Shown piece by piece: positions 1 through 7,590 of a stretch of DNA of 14,046 nt. Within the stretch, counting starts at the first letter, position 1; each line of letters begins with the position of its first letter. The notes below the pieces were generated by a model. That model saw nothing but the letters and a program-made list of their open reading frames with translations. It was not told where the DNA came from and searched no databases. Position numbers and translations under genes: made by a program. The stretch is from Minisyncoccota bacterium (GTDB lineage: Bacteria > Verrucomicrobiota > Lentisphaeria > Oligosphaerales > MVZH01), in NCBI GenBank assembly GCA_021734725.1, contig JAIPIM010000071.1, positions 1 through 14,046 on the forward strand. Direction: 5' to 3'.

Positions 1-2367
1 CGGGTGATGACGTTGCCGAAGGAACGGGCGATTCCGGCCCAGGTCGAGGTGATCAGTTATCACCCTGATCAATCGGTTCGATGGCTTCGTGTTCATTTCA
101 ACGCGAACCCGGGGACATCTTATGCCGTGCGGTACGGTCCTGAAACGACGACCGCGTTGAACGCATTTCGTTCATGGCTCGGCCCGGTTTTCGGGACATC
201 GGATTCAGATGCGCGGCAGTCGCCTGCAGCGTTGAGCGTTCAGCACAAAGGCCGTGACATCGTGGTCGGCAACGGGACCATTCGCGCGGTTTTCAGCAGT
301 GACGCGTCGGCGGGGCTTTCCCGGCTTGAGCACGTTGCCGACCAGGCCTCCTGGTCCATCACCCCGGAGCGAATGCGTCTGATTATGACCGGGCCTGAAG
401 GGAGGGCTTTTCCTGCCGGGAACCCGGAATCGTTGCGTCTGGAGGCGGCGGGACCCCAGTATGCCGCGATTCGTGCGGAAGGGCATTTCCAGGCGGACGA
501 TGGCGAACCCCTGATGCATTACATCCTGCGCTGGCGGTTCCATGCCGGGATGCCGGGGGTCGATATCGAGCTGACCGTCGGCAACGACCGCGACGAAGAG
601 AAATATGCCTGCTTCCCCCCGTCGGGGAAAGCGACGTCGGCGTGCTACAGCGATGAGAAACCGTTGAATTGGTACTTTGTCAAGATCAGGGACCTTTACC
701 TTGAAGTCGATGTACCCGAGGACGGACGTACCTCGGTCGGCCGCAGCGAGCTGAAAGACTGGGGGGAAGGCTGGTGGCGGAAGAAAGAAGAAAAGGGTCT
801 GACAGGGAGATATGACGAGCTTGGCTACGGATTGAAAGCGGCGGGAACGGGCGCGTGGCGGCTGTTCCAGAAGGATGCGAACAGCGTTGTTGCAGGGGAG
901 GGGTCAGGCTCTCCGGCGCGTCTGGACGGGCGGATGCTCTGGAAGGGGGAAAACCAGTCCCTCGGTATACGCGTTGATCGTTTCTGGCAGCAATACCCGA
1001 AGAGTTTCGAGCGGACAGAAAAGACGTTGCGTATTGGAATTATGCCGCGGTTTGAACCCGAAGACTATCCGCTGGTTGGTGTCAAGGACGAAGAGAAGAA
1101 GGTGCTTTCGACCTACAGCGCGACGAGCCGGAGCCATTTCTACCTGCGGAATGGTTTGTACCGTTTTATGTACGGCAAGCAGAAGACACACCGGCTCTCG
1201 CTTGTATTCGGACCCGATGCCGACAAACGGATTTCGGCGTCCCGCGTCCTGCCTGCCACCGCGTTTTTCCTCCCGTCGCCCGCCTACAATTGCAGCACGC
1301 AGGCATTCGGCGATTTTCAGCGAATCCGGGCTGAGGACGGATCGTATCCTGCCGTCAACCAATGGATTGCGGACCGCCTGGCGCAGATCCTGGCGGGGAG
1401 GGACTACGGGATGCTCAATTACGGCGATATCTGGGGGGAGCGGACCCCGCCGCAGAACTGGCTGGGGCCGCAGCGGGATTTTGCCCAGAAAGCATCGCAG
1501 GAATTCTGGCGGACCGGTAATCCGCAATGGTTGTCGCTGGCCTACGAGGCAGCGTTGCACTTTGCGGACGTCGACACGATCCATTACGGCCCCAACAAAG
1601 GCTTTCAGGTTATGCACGCGGTCGGGCACACCGGCAAGGAATACGTGCAGCAGGATGGCTACGACGTGCGCGGCTACCCCTGCGTCCTTCACGCCGGGCA
1701 CACGCGCGCGGACGGCATTCGGAATATGGCGGCACTGACCGGCAGCGCCCGGTTGCGGGAAGCCGCGGACGAATTCGGGGAAAATCGGGCTCGCATCAGC
1801 ACGGTGCTTCTTCCGACTCTCAATCATCGCGGTTACAATGTGGGCTCCTTTTTCAAGCTCTACGAGATGGAATGCAATCCTTTTTACCTGAATGCGGCGC
1901 GGATTCATTTTGAGCACATGGTTTTTGACCTCGACCCGGCCAACGGAACTGGGTATACCAATGTCCCGCTTGGATACCAGGGCGCGACCGGGGATCCTCG
2001 AGCTGAAACAATCAGAACCGCGCGGATACGGAGCGTCTCCTGGGACAGTCGCCTGAAGCTGAAAGTCGGTATCCCGCATCATCCTCTCACCCAGATGAAA
2101 CATGGTCCGGCCGCATTGGGCGGCGAGGCATACCTCGTGACCCGTGATCCCAAGTACCGCACGATCCTGCGGGAAGACATGGAATACAGCCTGAGCCATA
2201 CCCCGCGGAGTGCGTTGCGGATCATCGACGGGACGCTTGGGCGTTTGTTGCCCTCCTGGACGTATTACCTGGATGCTGCCGAGATCAAGGACGTGCGGCG
2301 CCGGGAACTGCCGCCGGAAACAAAAGCGGCGCTCGAGGAAAATCTGCGGCTCGGGCTGGAGAACTGA
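1..2367 (+). CDS. PcRGLX/YetA-like protein (rhamnogalacturonan exolyase-like), 5' end outside window
   Basis: The frame is open to the left edge, so the true start and any signal peptide lie outside the window; the GTG at 4 and ATG at 7 are probably internal codons. Numbering from the GTG at 4 gives 787 residues. The visible N-terminus (AQVEVISYHPDQSVRWLRV, residues 12-30) looks like the inside of the RIFT-barrel domain of the PcRGLX/YetA-like family. A beta-rich central part follows (about 90-430), then an alpha/alpha-toroid-like C-terminal part from about 445. Signature blocks there are NYGDIWGER (472-480), HFADVDTIHYGPNKGFQVMH (519-538), VGHTG (540-544) and LHAGHTRADGI (562-572). Family knowledge: the Penicillium founder PcRGLX (PL26) is a rhamnogalacturonan exolyase, while YetA and most bacterial members have no proven substrate. 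Lyase activity here is therefore inference. The gene lies 75 bp upstream of a secreted glycan-active gene on the same strand, probably co-transcribed. Confidence in the family is good, in the substrate low. Confidence 0.8.
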   Translation, partial: RVMTLPKERAIPAQVEVISYHPDQSVRWLRVHFNANPGTSYAVRYGPETTTALNAFRSWLGPVFGTSDSDARQSPAALSVQHKGRDIVVGNGTIRAVFSSDASAGLSRLEHVADQASWSITPERMRLIMTGPEGRAFPAGNPESLRLEAAGPQYAAIRAEGHFQADDGEPLMHYILRWRFHAGMPGVDIELTVGNDRDEEKYACFPPSGKATSACYSDEKPLNWYFVKIRDLYLEVDVPEDGRTSVGRSELKDWGEGWWRKKEEKGLTGRYDELGYGLKAAGTGAWRLFQKDANSVVAGEGSGSPARLDGRMLWKGENQSLGIRVDRFWQQYPKSFERTEKTLRIGIMPRFEPEDYPLVGVKDEEKKVLSTYSATSRSHFYLRNGLYRFMYGKQKTHRLSLVFGPDADKRISASRVLPATAFFLPSPAYNCSTQAFGDFQRIRAEDGSYPAVNQWIADRLAQILAGRDYGMLNYGDIWGERTPPQNWLGPQRDFAQKASQEFWRTGNPQWLSLAYEAALHFADVDTIHYGPNKGFQVMHAVGHTGKEYVQQDGYDVRGYPCVLHAGHTRADGIRNMAALTGSARLREAADEFGENRARISTVLLPTLNHRGYNVGSFFKLYEMECNPFYLNAARIHFEHMVFDLDPANGTGYTNVPLGYQGATGDPRAETIRTARIRSVSWDSRLKLKVGIPHHPLTQMKHGPAALGGEAYLVTRDPKYRTILREDMEYSLSHTPRSALRIIDGTLGRLLPSWTYYLDAAEIKDVRRRELPPETKAALEENLRLGLEN

Positions 2368-2442
2368 GTTCAGTGGTCCACGCCCGATGGCGGGTCGTTT
2401 ATGTAGTCAAGAACACGGATAATCAACGAAAAGGAGAAGGGA

Positions 2443-5400
2443 ATGACGACACGACCACAAATCATGGTTTCGAGGATCTGCGGGTTGACTGGAGTCCTTC
2501 TGTTGCTGGTAGGGGCGGCGGTGCATGGCGCGGACGCCACCCGACCAACCTATGAGCGTGGGGCTCTTCCCAAGCTGGCGGGCTTGGTGCGTGCGCAGAC
2601 TCCACCGACGCTGGACGGGATCATGGAGGAGGGAGAATGGTCGGAGGCGGCAGCGGTGACGGGGCTGACTCGGGTCACCGGGAGCGGAAGGACTGCCGGT
2701 GCGCTGCTGCAGTACGGTCTGGCGCCTGAATCGCTGGTGAACATGGCCGTGGATCACAGCACGTTCTGGATCACCTATGATGCTGAGAACCTGTACATTG
2801 CGTATCATTCCCCGCCGCCGGAGCGCATCAGGAACGATGCCGCCATGATCAACGTCATGCTGAAAAAGGATCAGACCAAGCACGACGCCAATCTCAACTG
2901 GGATGACTGCGTACATCTGGCCGTGCACGGCCCGGAGTATCCTGGCGGCGACAAGTACGTCATTCAGATCAATGCATTGGGCGTCACGTTCGATTGCGTA
3001 TGGAACAGCGGCTACGTCTGGGAGAAGGAGCTGCTCGAAAAGAAACTGGGAGACCTGCCGGGAATCACCATTGCGTGGGATCCGGACGTCCGCGGTGCAT
3101 CGACGCTGACGCTGGACGGCTGGTTCCTGGAGATGTCCGTGCCATGGGAGGATTTCGGGCCGCACCTCGCCCCGCCGAACGAGGGAGAAACGTGGTGGAT
3201 CAATCTCGGGCGCAACTGGCAGGAGATTTACCAGGAGGGGCATGCCTGGGCCGTCGACGATGGCTATTCTCCGGCCGGGCAGGTGGTGTTTCAGGGGGAC
3301 GACGGCGTGATCGTGCAACTGGAGGAAACCGGAAACTTGCCACGCAGTATCGCGGCGTTCGAGGCGCGACTCATCAACCGTTCGCAGCAGGAACGAACGC
3401 TAACCGCCAGCGTGACAACCGACACGGGGGACCTGACCGACCGCAAACAATTCATCCTCGCGCCCGGCGCAACGGAAATCTATGCGTTTCAAGGCCGGAT
3501 TAGCCGGTCCGACACCAGGTCGATCACCTTTACCGTGACCGACGAAACCGCGGGAAGGGATGTGCATGTCACGGCGCTGCCGGTGATCCGGCCGACCGAA
3601 CCGGAATTCTTTGTGCGGCGCTATCGGTCCCGGGAACTCATGCGGTTTGAGACGGACATGGCGTTTCTGGGGGCCGTTGAGTTGGACCGGGTCAGGGTTC
3701 GTCTGACCATTGCGCCGAGTGAGGGTGGCAGGCGGGTTTTTCGTAAGACCTATCGCAACCTGACATCATTCGAGCCCCATTTTGGGATGTCAACCGAGGG
3801 CTGGGAGCCCGGAGATTACGAAGCGGAGTTCGTGTTTACCGCGCCCGGTAGGGATCCCTATACCGCGACCGTTCCGTGCCGCTATCCGCCGCTGCCGGAG
3901 TGGTGGAACAACGATCTCGGCACGACGGACATGCAGCAGGACGTCGTTCCCCATCCGTGGACGGACATGGCTGTCGTGGAGGACACCGTCTCCGCCTGGG
4001 GACGAGAATACCGCTTCGGCGACCGCCTGATGCCTGAGCAGATCACGACGCTGGGATACTCCATCCTGCGTGCGCCGGTGGTCCTGAACATGACGATACA
4101 GGACGGTGCCGGATTGGACGGTTCCGAACGGGTCGATGAGAAAAAATGGACCAAGACGAATCGGACCCGGGTGGAGGGCGAGCGTACGCTCGAGACCGAT
4201 GCGCTGACCGTACGCAATGCGTTCTGGGGTGAATATGACGGATTGCTCTGGTACACCCTCACGTTCCAGCCCAAGCGAAAACTGACGGTCGAGTCTCTCT
4301 CTGTCGAAATCCCGTTTACGCCCGCCTTTACCGATGTGATCAATCCCTGTGACTATTCGCTGGCCGAAACCGGGGCGCTCCGGCCGGACGGATTTGCCAT
4401 GGCCGCGGACCGAGCGTTGTGGCTCGGCAACGGAGACGGCGGACTCGAATGGATCCCCTACCCGGAAAACACCTTCCATGTGCAGGACTCACGGCGTGTC
4501 CTGCGCGTGGAGAACGGTCCCGACGGCGCAACCATGTACATGCAGGCCGTGGACAAACCCCTGGTGCTTGACGACCCCTACACCATTCAGTTCGGCCTGA
4601 TTGCGACCCCGGTCCGCCCGAAAATTACCCGGATTCCCTATTTTGATCCCCGGAGTCTGAAAAACGGGGGGCCGTGGTTTCCCAAGGCCATGGAATTCAT
4701 GGTTGCTCCCGATCCGGGGAGCGATTATTACGGGGGCGGCCGCAACGGCGGGCGTATCTACGTCCATGTTTCGCCCCTGAATGTATCACCGGAAGCTTTG
4801 GAAAAGGACGCGGCGGATGACGAGGCGTGGCTGTTTGCCGATGAATTTCGCGCCAATCCGACGGAACGGACCTTTGAGCGCATCAACGTCAACAAAATGG
4901 CCAAAGCCTATCGGGATTACTACGTCTGGCGGCTGTGGCGCTACCAGCTCAAGTATGGATTCACGGGGTTGTATTATGACGGCACGGGCGGGGTCTCGCT
5001 CGGCTTGCGGGATCTCCTGAAGCGTCTGTACAATGTGACCATTTCCAACCGCCATGTCGGCGCCCGCGAGGTCAATATTGGGATTCACTGTTCCGGGCGT
5101 CCGCTGATGGCCGCGATGGGATTCGGCACGTTCTGGTTTGACGCGGAAAACTACAACGGCAAGATCAACGCGGCCCAGCCGACCTATCTTGGCGTGATTG
5201 ATCCCGCGCTGTTCCGCGCCGAGCATATGGGGCACAACTTTGGGTTGAAAAACACATTCCTGGGACAGAACCGGTTGTTGCCGGAGCGCGTCATGGCCAA
5301 CGGCGGGCCGGAGGCGGTCATCGATCATCTGCAGGGGCTCGAGCTTCTGCACGACTGCCCGCCGACCGGCTGGCACATTCCCGGGCCGATGGGGGCTGTT

Positions 5401-5982
5401 ACGAGGCGCGCGCAGGATGCCTGGAGCCGCCACAATCTCAGCGACTGGGTGTTCCAGTTCCAACCCTACTGGCATCAGGATATCGTCGAGCTGCCGGACA
5501 ACGAGAACATGCATGCCTCCTTCTACATTGCCCGCCCCTCGGTTTTTCACGGAATATCGCCGCGCAGCAGCCTCCAGATATCGCGCGCCGCCAAACGGTA
5601 TTTCCCGAAACACATTCCCGGTTACATGTTGGGCAAGGACACGATCCGGCCCGAATTAAAACGCCTGCAGGGACTTTCCGACAAGGTCGTGATGGTCGTT
5701 TACAACAATACCGATTGGGAAGGCGAAATGCGCCTGAAACCGGATTGGAAAAAGATCGGCTTGGGTCCACCGAACACTCTGACGGCGGAAAACGCGGTGC
5801 ACAGCACGGGCTTTCGCATCGAAACGGTTACCAACGATAACGAGGAAGAGGTTGACAAAGGTGTCTTTTTCGAACGCCCCGAAGAAACCGCGAAGATCGA
5901 GAACGGCGAATTGATCTTCCCGATGACAAGATTCAATTACCGCATGATTGTTCTGCGGAAAGTATCCCAAGGGACCCCTTGA
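2443..5982 (+). CDS. Secreted CBM9-like / GH123-like (DUF6067-type) glycoside hydrolase, 1179 aa
   Basis: The ATG at 2443 follows a strong Shine-Dalgarno AAGGAG at 2431-2436 (6-nt spacer). An N-terminal signal peptide is visible: basic start, hydrophobic GVLLLLVGAAV core (17-27), likely cleavage around HGADA (28-32). Residues about 50-285 resemble a CBM9-like/DOMON carbohydrate-binding fold, opening with LDGIMEEGEW (57-66) and containing NWDDCVHLAV (152-161) and the closing WWINLGRNW (251-259). Beta-sandwich material follows to about 500. The part from about 500 to 1095 resembles GH123-like/DUF6067 proteins: QFGLIATPVRP (716-726), then a barrel-like region with YYVWRLWRYQLKYGF (826-840), GLYYDGTGG (842-850) and FGTFWFDAENYN (894-905). 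D846 or D900/E902 are candidate acidic catalytic residues, by inference only. A small beta domain closes the protein (about 1080-1175). The known GH123 activity is on N-acetylgalactosaminides; this protein is far longer and divergent, so specificity is open. It probably acts in the periplasm or at the surface together with its neighbours. Confidence 0.75.
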   Translation: MTTRPQIMVSRICGLTGVLLLLVGAAVHGADATRPTYERGALPKLAGLVRAQTPPTLDGIMEEGEWSEAAAVTGLTRVTGSGRTAGALLQYGLAPESLVNMAVDHSTFWITYDAENLYIAYHSPPPERIRNDAAMINVMLKKDQTKHDANLNWDDCVHLAVHGPEYPGGDKYVIQINALGVTFDCVWNSGYVWEKELLEKKLGDLPGITIAWDPDVRGASTLTLDGWFLEMSVPWEDFGPHLAPPNEGETWWINLGRNWQEIYQEGHAWAVDDGYSPAGQVVFQGDDGVIVQLEETGNLPRSIAAFEARLINRSQQERTLTASVTTDTGDLTDRKQFILAPGATEIYAFQGRISRSDTRSITFTVTDETAGRDVHVTALPVIRPTEPEFFVRRYRSRELMRFETDMAFLGAVELDRVRVRLTIAPSEGGRRVFRKTYRNLTSFEPHFGMSTEGWEPGDYEAEFVFTAPGRDPYTATVPCRYPPLPEWWNNDLGTTDMQQDVVPHPWTDMAVVEDTVSAWGREYRFGDRLMPEQITTLGYSILRAPVVLNMTIQDGAGLDGSERVDEKKWTKTNRTRVEGERTLETDALTVRNAFWGEYDGLLWYTLTFQPKRKLTVESLSVEIPFTPAFTDVINPCDYSLAETGALRPDGFAMAADRALWLGNGDGGLEWIPYPENTFHVQDSRRVLRVENGPDGATMYMQAVDKPLVLDDPYTIQFGLIATPVRPKITRIPYFDPRSLKNGGPWFPKAMEFMVAPDPGSDYYGGGRNGGRIYVHVSPLNVSPEALEKDAADDEAWLFADEFRANPTERTFERINVNKMAKAYRDYYVWRLWRYQLKYGFTGLYYDGTGGVSLGLRDLLKRLYNVTISNRHVGAREVNIGIHCSGRPLMAAMGFGTFWFDAENYNGKINAAQPTYLGVIDPALFRAEHMGHNFGLKNTFLGQNRLLPERVMANGGPEAVIDHLQGLELLHDCPPTGWHIPGPMGAVTRRAQDAWSRHNLSDWVFQFQPYWHQDIVELPDNENMHASFYIARPSVFHGISPRSSLQISRAAKRYFPKHIPGYMLGKDTIRPELKRLQGLSDKVVMVVYNNTDWEGEMRLKPDWKKIGLGPPNTLTAENAVHSTGFRIETVTNDNEEEVDKGVFFERPEETAKIENGELIFPMTRFNYRMIVLRKVSQGTP

Positions 5983-6048
5983 ACATATCCCCGGCACGAA
6001 GCAAACATACTAATGGGTGCGGAATCCTCTGGATGCCGACGATCGGAA

Positions 6049-6092
6049 GTGTCAGGTGTCGGGTGTCCGCCTTAAACCTGAACACTGAAACC
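6049..6092. repeat. Short phased heptamer repeats in the gap before the sulfatase
   Basis: Three in-phase 7-mers, GTGTCAG GTGTCGG GTGTCCG, occupy 6049-6069. After two bases a second block follows at 6072-6092: TTAAACC TGAACAC TGAAACC. The second block is roughly the reverse-complement style of the first (CTGAACA versus CTGACAC), so the tract is a degenerate heptad array whose two halves face each other. It lies in the 142-bp gap (5983-6124) between two same-strand genes and codes for nothing visible. The heptamer GTGTCAG also occurs at 7564-7570 and 9319-9325, both at gene ends, but a 7-mer is short enough for that to be chance. Confidence 0.55.
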
Positions 6093-6124
6093 ATTTGCGT
6101 AATACAAACAGATAGACGGGTAAC

Positions 6125-7543
6125 ATGAACGTACTTTTCCTCTTTGACGACCAGCACAACGCGGATTGCCTGGGGTTCGCCGGCCATCCGATCGTTCAAA
6201 CACCGAACTTGGACAGCCTGGCGGCGCGCGGCGTATCGTTCGATAATGTCTATGCCTGCAGCGCCATCTGCGGCCCGAGCCGCACCTCGTTTTTTACCGG
6301 CACATATATGCGCACCCACGAACGCTACTACAACTCCGGGGACCTGAGGCGAAACCTGCCGAACGTGATACGCATCCTGAAAGACCATGGATACGACACG
6401 TTCCAGACCGGAAAGAACCACCTTCCCCCGGCCATTGCCGATGACTTCGACGAAATGTACACCTTGGCTACCTACAATCGCCATCTTAAAGCCAAGGGAC
6501 TGAAAAACGACGCGTTCACGGCTGAGGAAACCAGACTCTTCATGAGCAAGGCCTCGATGCTCGCGGAGGAAGACCATGACGAAGCGTGGTGCGCGGACCG
6601 GGCGATTGATTTCCTTCAGTCACGCGCCGACCAGTCCAATCCGTTTTTCATGTGGGTTTCGTTCCATCGCCCGCACGCGCCGCACACGCCGCCACCGGCC
6701 TTTGACGACCTGTACCAGCCCGAAGATGTGCCCATTGACTGGGAAACATACGAAGCCTTCGAAAACAGCCGGTTGCAATCTCGGCCGGGAGTCGAAGATC
6801 TCTGGAAGGCAGGTGCGGTACGCGATAATCCCGAACTCTTTCAGAAGGCTGTGTGCCGTTACCTGGCGCTTGTAACGTTCATCGATAAACAGGTCGGCCG
6901 TATCCTTAAGACCCTCCAGGAGACGGGGCTCGACGAGGAAACATTGGTCGTTTTCAGCAGTGATCACGGCGACTGGGCCGGCCGCTACGGGCAGATCGGC
7001 AAAAACCTGCCCGCCTACGATCCTTTGCTGCGCATTCCGTTTGTATGGTACGACCCGGCCCGACCGGAGAATGCAGGGAAACGTGTACATGATCTCGGTT
7101 CCAATGTCGATTTCATGCCCACCCTGCTCTCGCGGCTCGGCATCTCCATTCCGCCAACCGTACAGGGCAAAAACCTGCTGCCACTGGTTGACCAAAAAGT
7201 TGCCGTGCAACGCGATGCCGTGTTCGCGGAAACCGCCATGGAAAAAACCATCCGCACACATGATTGGAAACTGACGTACTTTGTTCGGCACCCTGAACGC
7301 GGCCAGCTGTTCCGCATGGGCGAAGCGCCTGACGAAATCAGCAACCTGTGGGATTCACCCGAGTTGGCACCCGTTAAGCACGAGTTGCTGCTGCGATTGA
7401 TGGCATGGATGGTGAGCTGTGAGCAACCGGCCAATTCGTGCAACGACTGGGAGGAGTACATCGATACACGGTGGTATTCCTGGTTGCATCGGCAGGCAAA
7501 TGACTGCGAAATCCCGGAACATACGCCACGCAATGAGCGCTAG
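6125..7543 (+). CDS. Sulfatase (arylsulfatase family, formylglycine type), apparently cytoplasmic
   Basis: This 472-aa protein hydrolyses sulfate esters and belongs to the S1 formylglycine-dependent sulfatases. The N-terminus starts directly in the core fold, with metal-binding D8-D9 in FLFDDQH. The modification motif C49-G-P-S-R53 followed by TSFFTG matches the Cys-type consensus CxPSR, so C49 should be converted to formylglycine. Further expected active-site elements are TGKNH (95-99), HRPHAPH (181-187), SSDHGDW (278-284, second metal site) and K294. The C-terminal subdomain has the usual LFRMGEAPDEISNLW block (395-409). No signal peptide is present, and an in-frame TAG at 6113-6115 excludes an upstream extension. 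The ribosome-binding site is weak. It lies 142 bp after the large secreted hydrolase on the same strand and converges with rng (45-bp gap). The likely role is desulfation of glycan breakdown products. The substrate cannot be read from the sequence, and no maturase gene is in the window. Confidence 0.93.
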   Translation: MNVLFLFDDQHNADCLGFAGHPIVQTPNLDSLAARGVSFDNVYACSAICGPSRTSFFTGTYMRTHERYYNSGDLRRNLPNVIRILKDHGYDTFQTGKNHLPPAIADDFDEMYTLATYNRHLKAKGLKNDAFTAEETRLFMSKASMLAEEDHDEAWCADRAIDFLQSRADQSNPFFMWVSFHRPHAPHTPPPAFDDLYQPEDVPIDWETYEAFENSRLQSRPGVEDLWKAGAVRDNPELFQKAVCRYLALVTFIDKQVGRILKTLQETGLDEETLVVFSSDHGDWAGRYGQIGKNLPAYDPLLRIPFVWYDPARPENAGKRVHDLGSNVDFMPTLLSRLGISIPPTVQGKNLLPLVDQKVAVQRDAVFAETAMEKTIRTHDWKLTYFVRHPERGQLFRMGEAPDEISNLWDSPELAPVKHELLLRLMAWMVSCEQPANSCNDWEEYIDTRWYSWLHRQANDCEIPEHTPRNER

Positions 7544-7576
7544 TCCCAGTGGTGTTGAGTTTGGTGTCAGTCTTTG

Positions 7577-7590
7577 AGGTTGATGAACCT
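7577..7590. terminator. Possible small hairpin in the convergent sulfatase/rng gap
   Basis: AGGTT (7577-7581), loop GATG, AACCT (7586-7590) forms a 5-bp stem, flanked by TT and AA that could add pairs beyond one mismatch. It sits 34 bp after the sulfatase stop and overlaps the rng stop codon (7589-7591). There is no T-tract, so it is at best a weak bidirectional terminator. Confidence 0.2.

Noticed and set aside
4..9. GTG/ATG at the left edge as the true start of the first gene
   Set aside because: The frame is open to base 1 and the first residues align with the interior of the RIFT-barrel domain, so the start lies outside the window.
904..2199. A 431-codon open frame on the - strand inside the PcRGLX/YetA-like gene
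   Set aside because: The + strand frame carries conserved toroid motifs over the same span; the antisense product has no recognisable motif.
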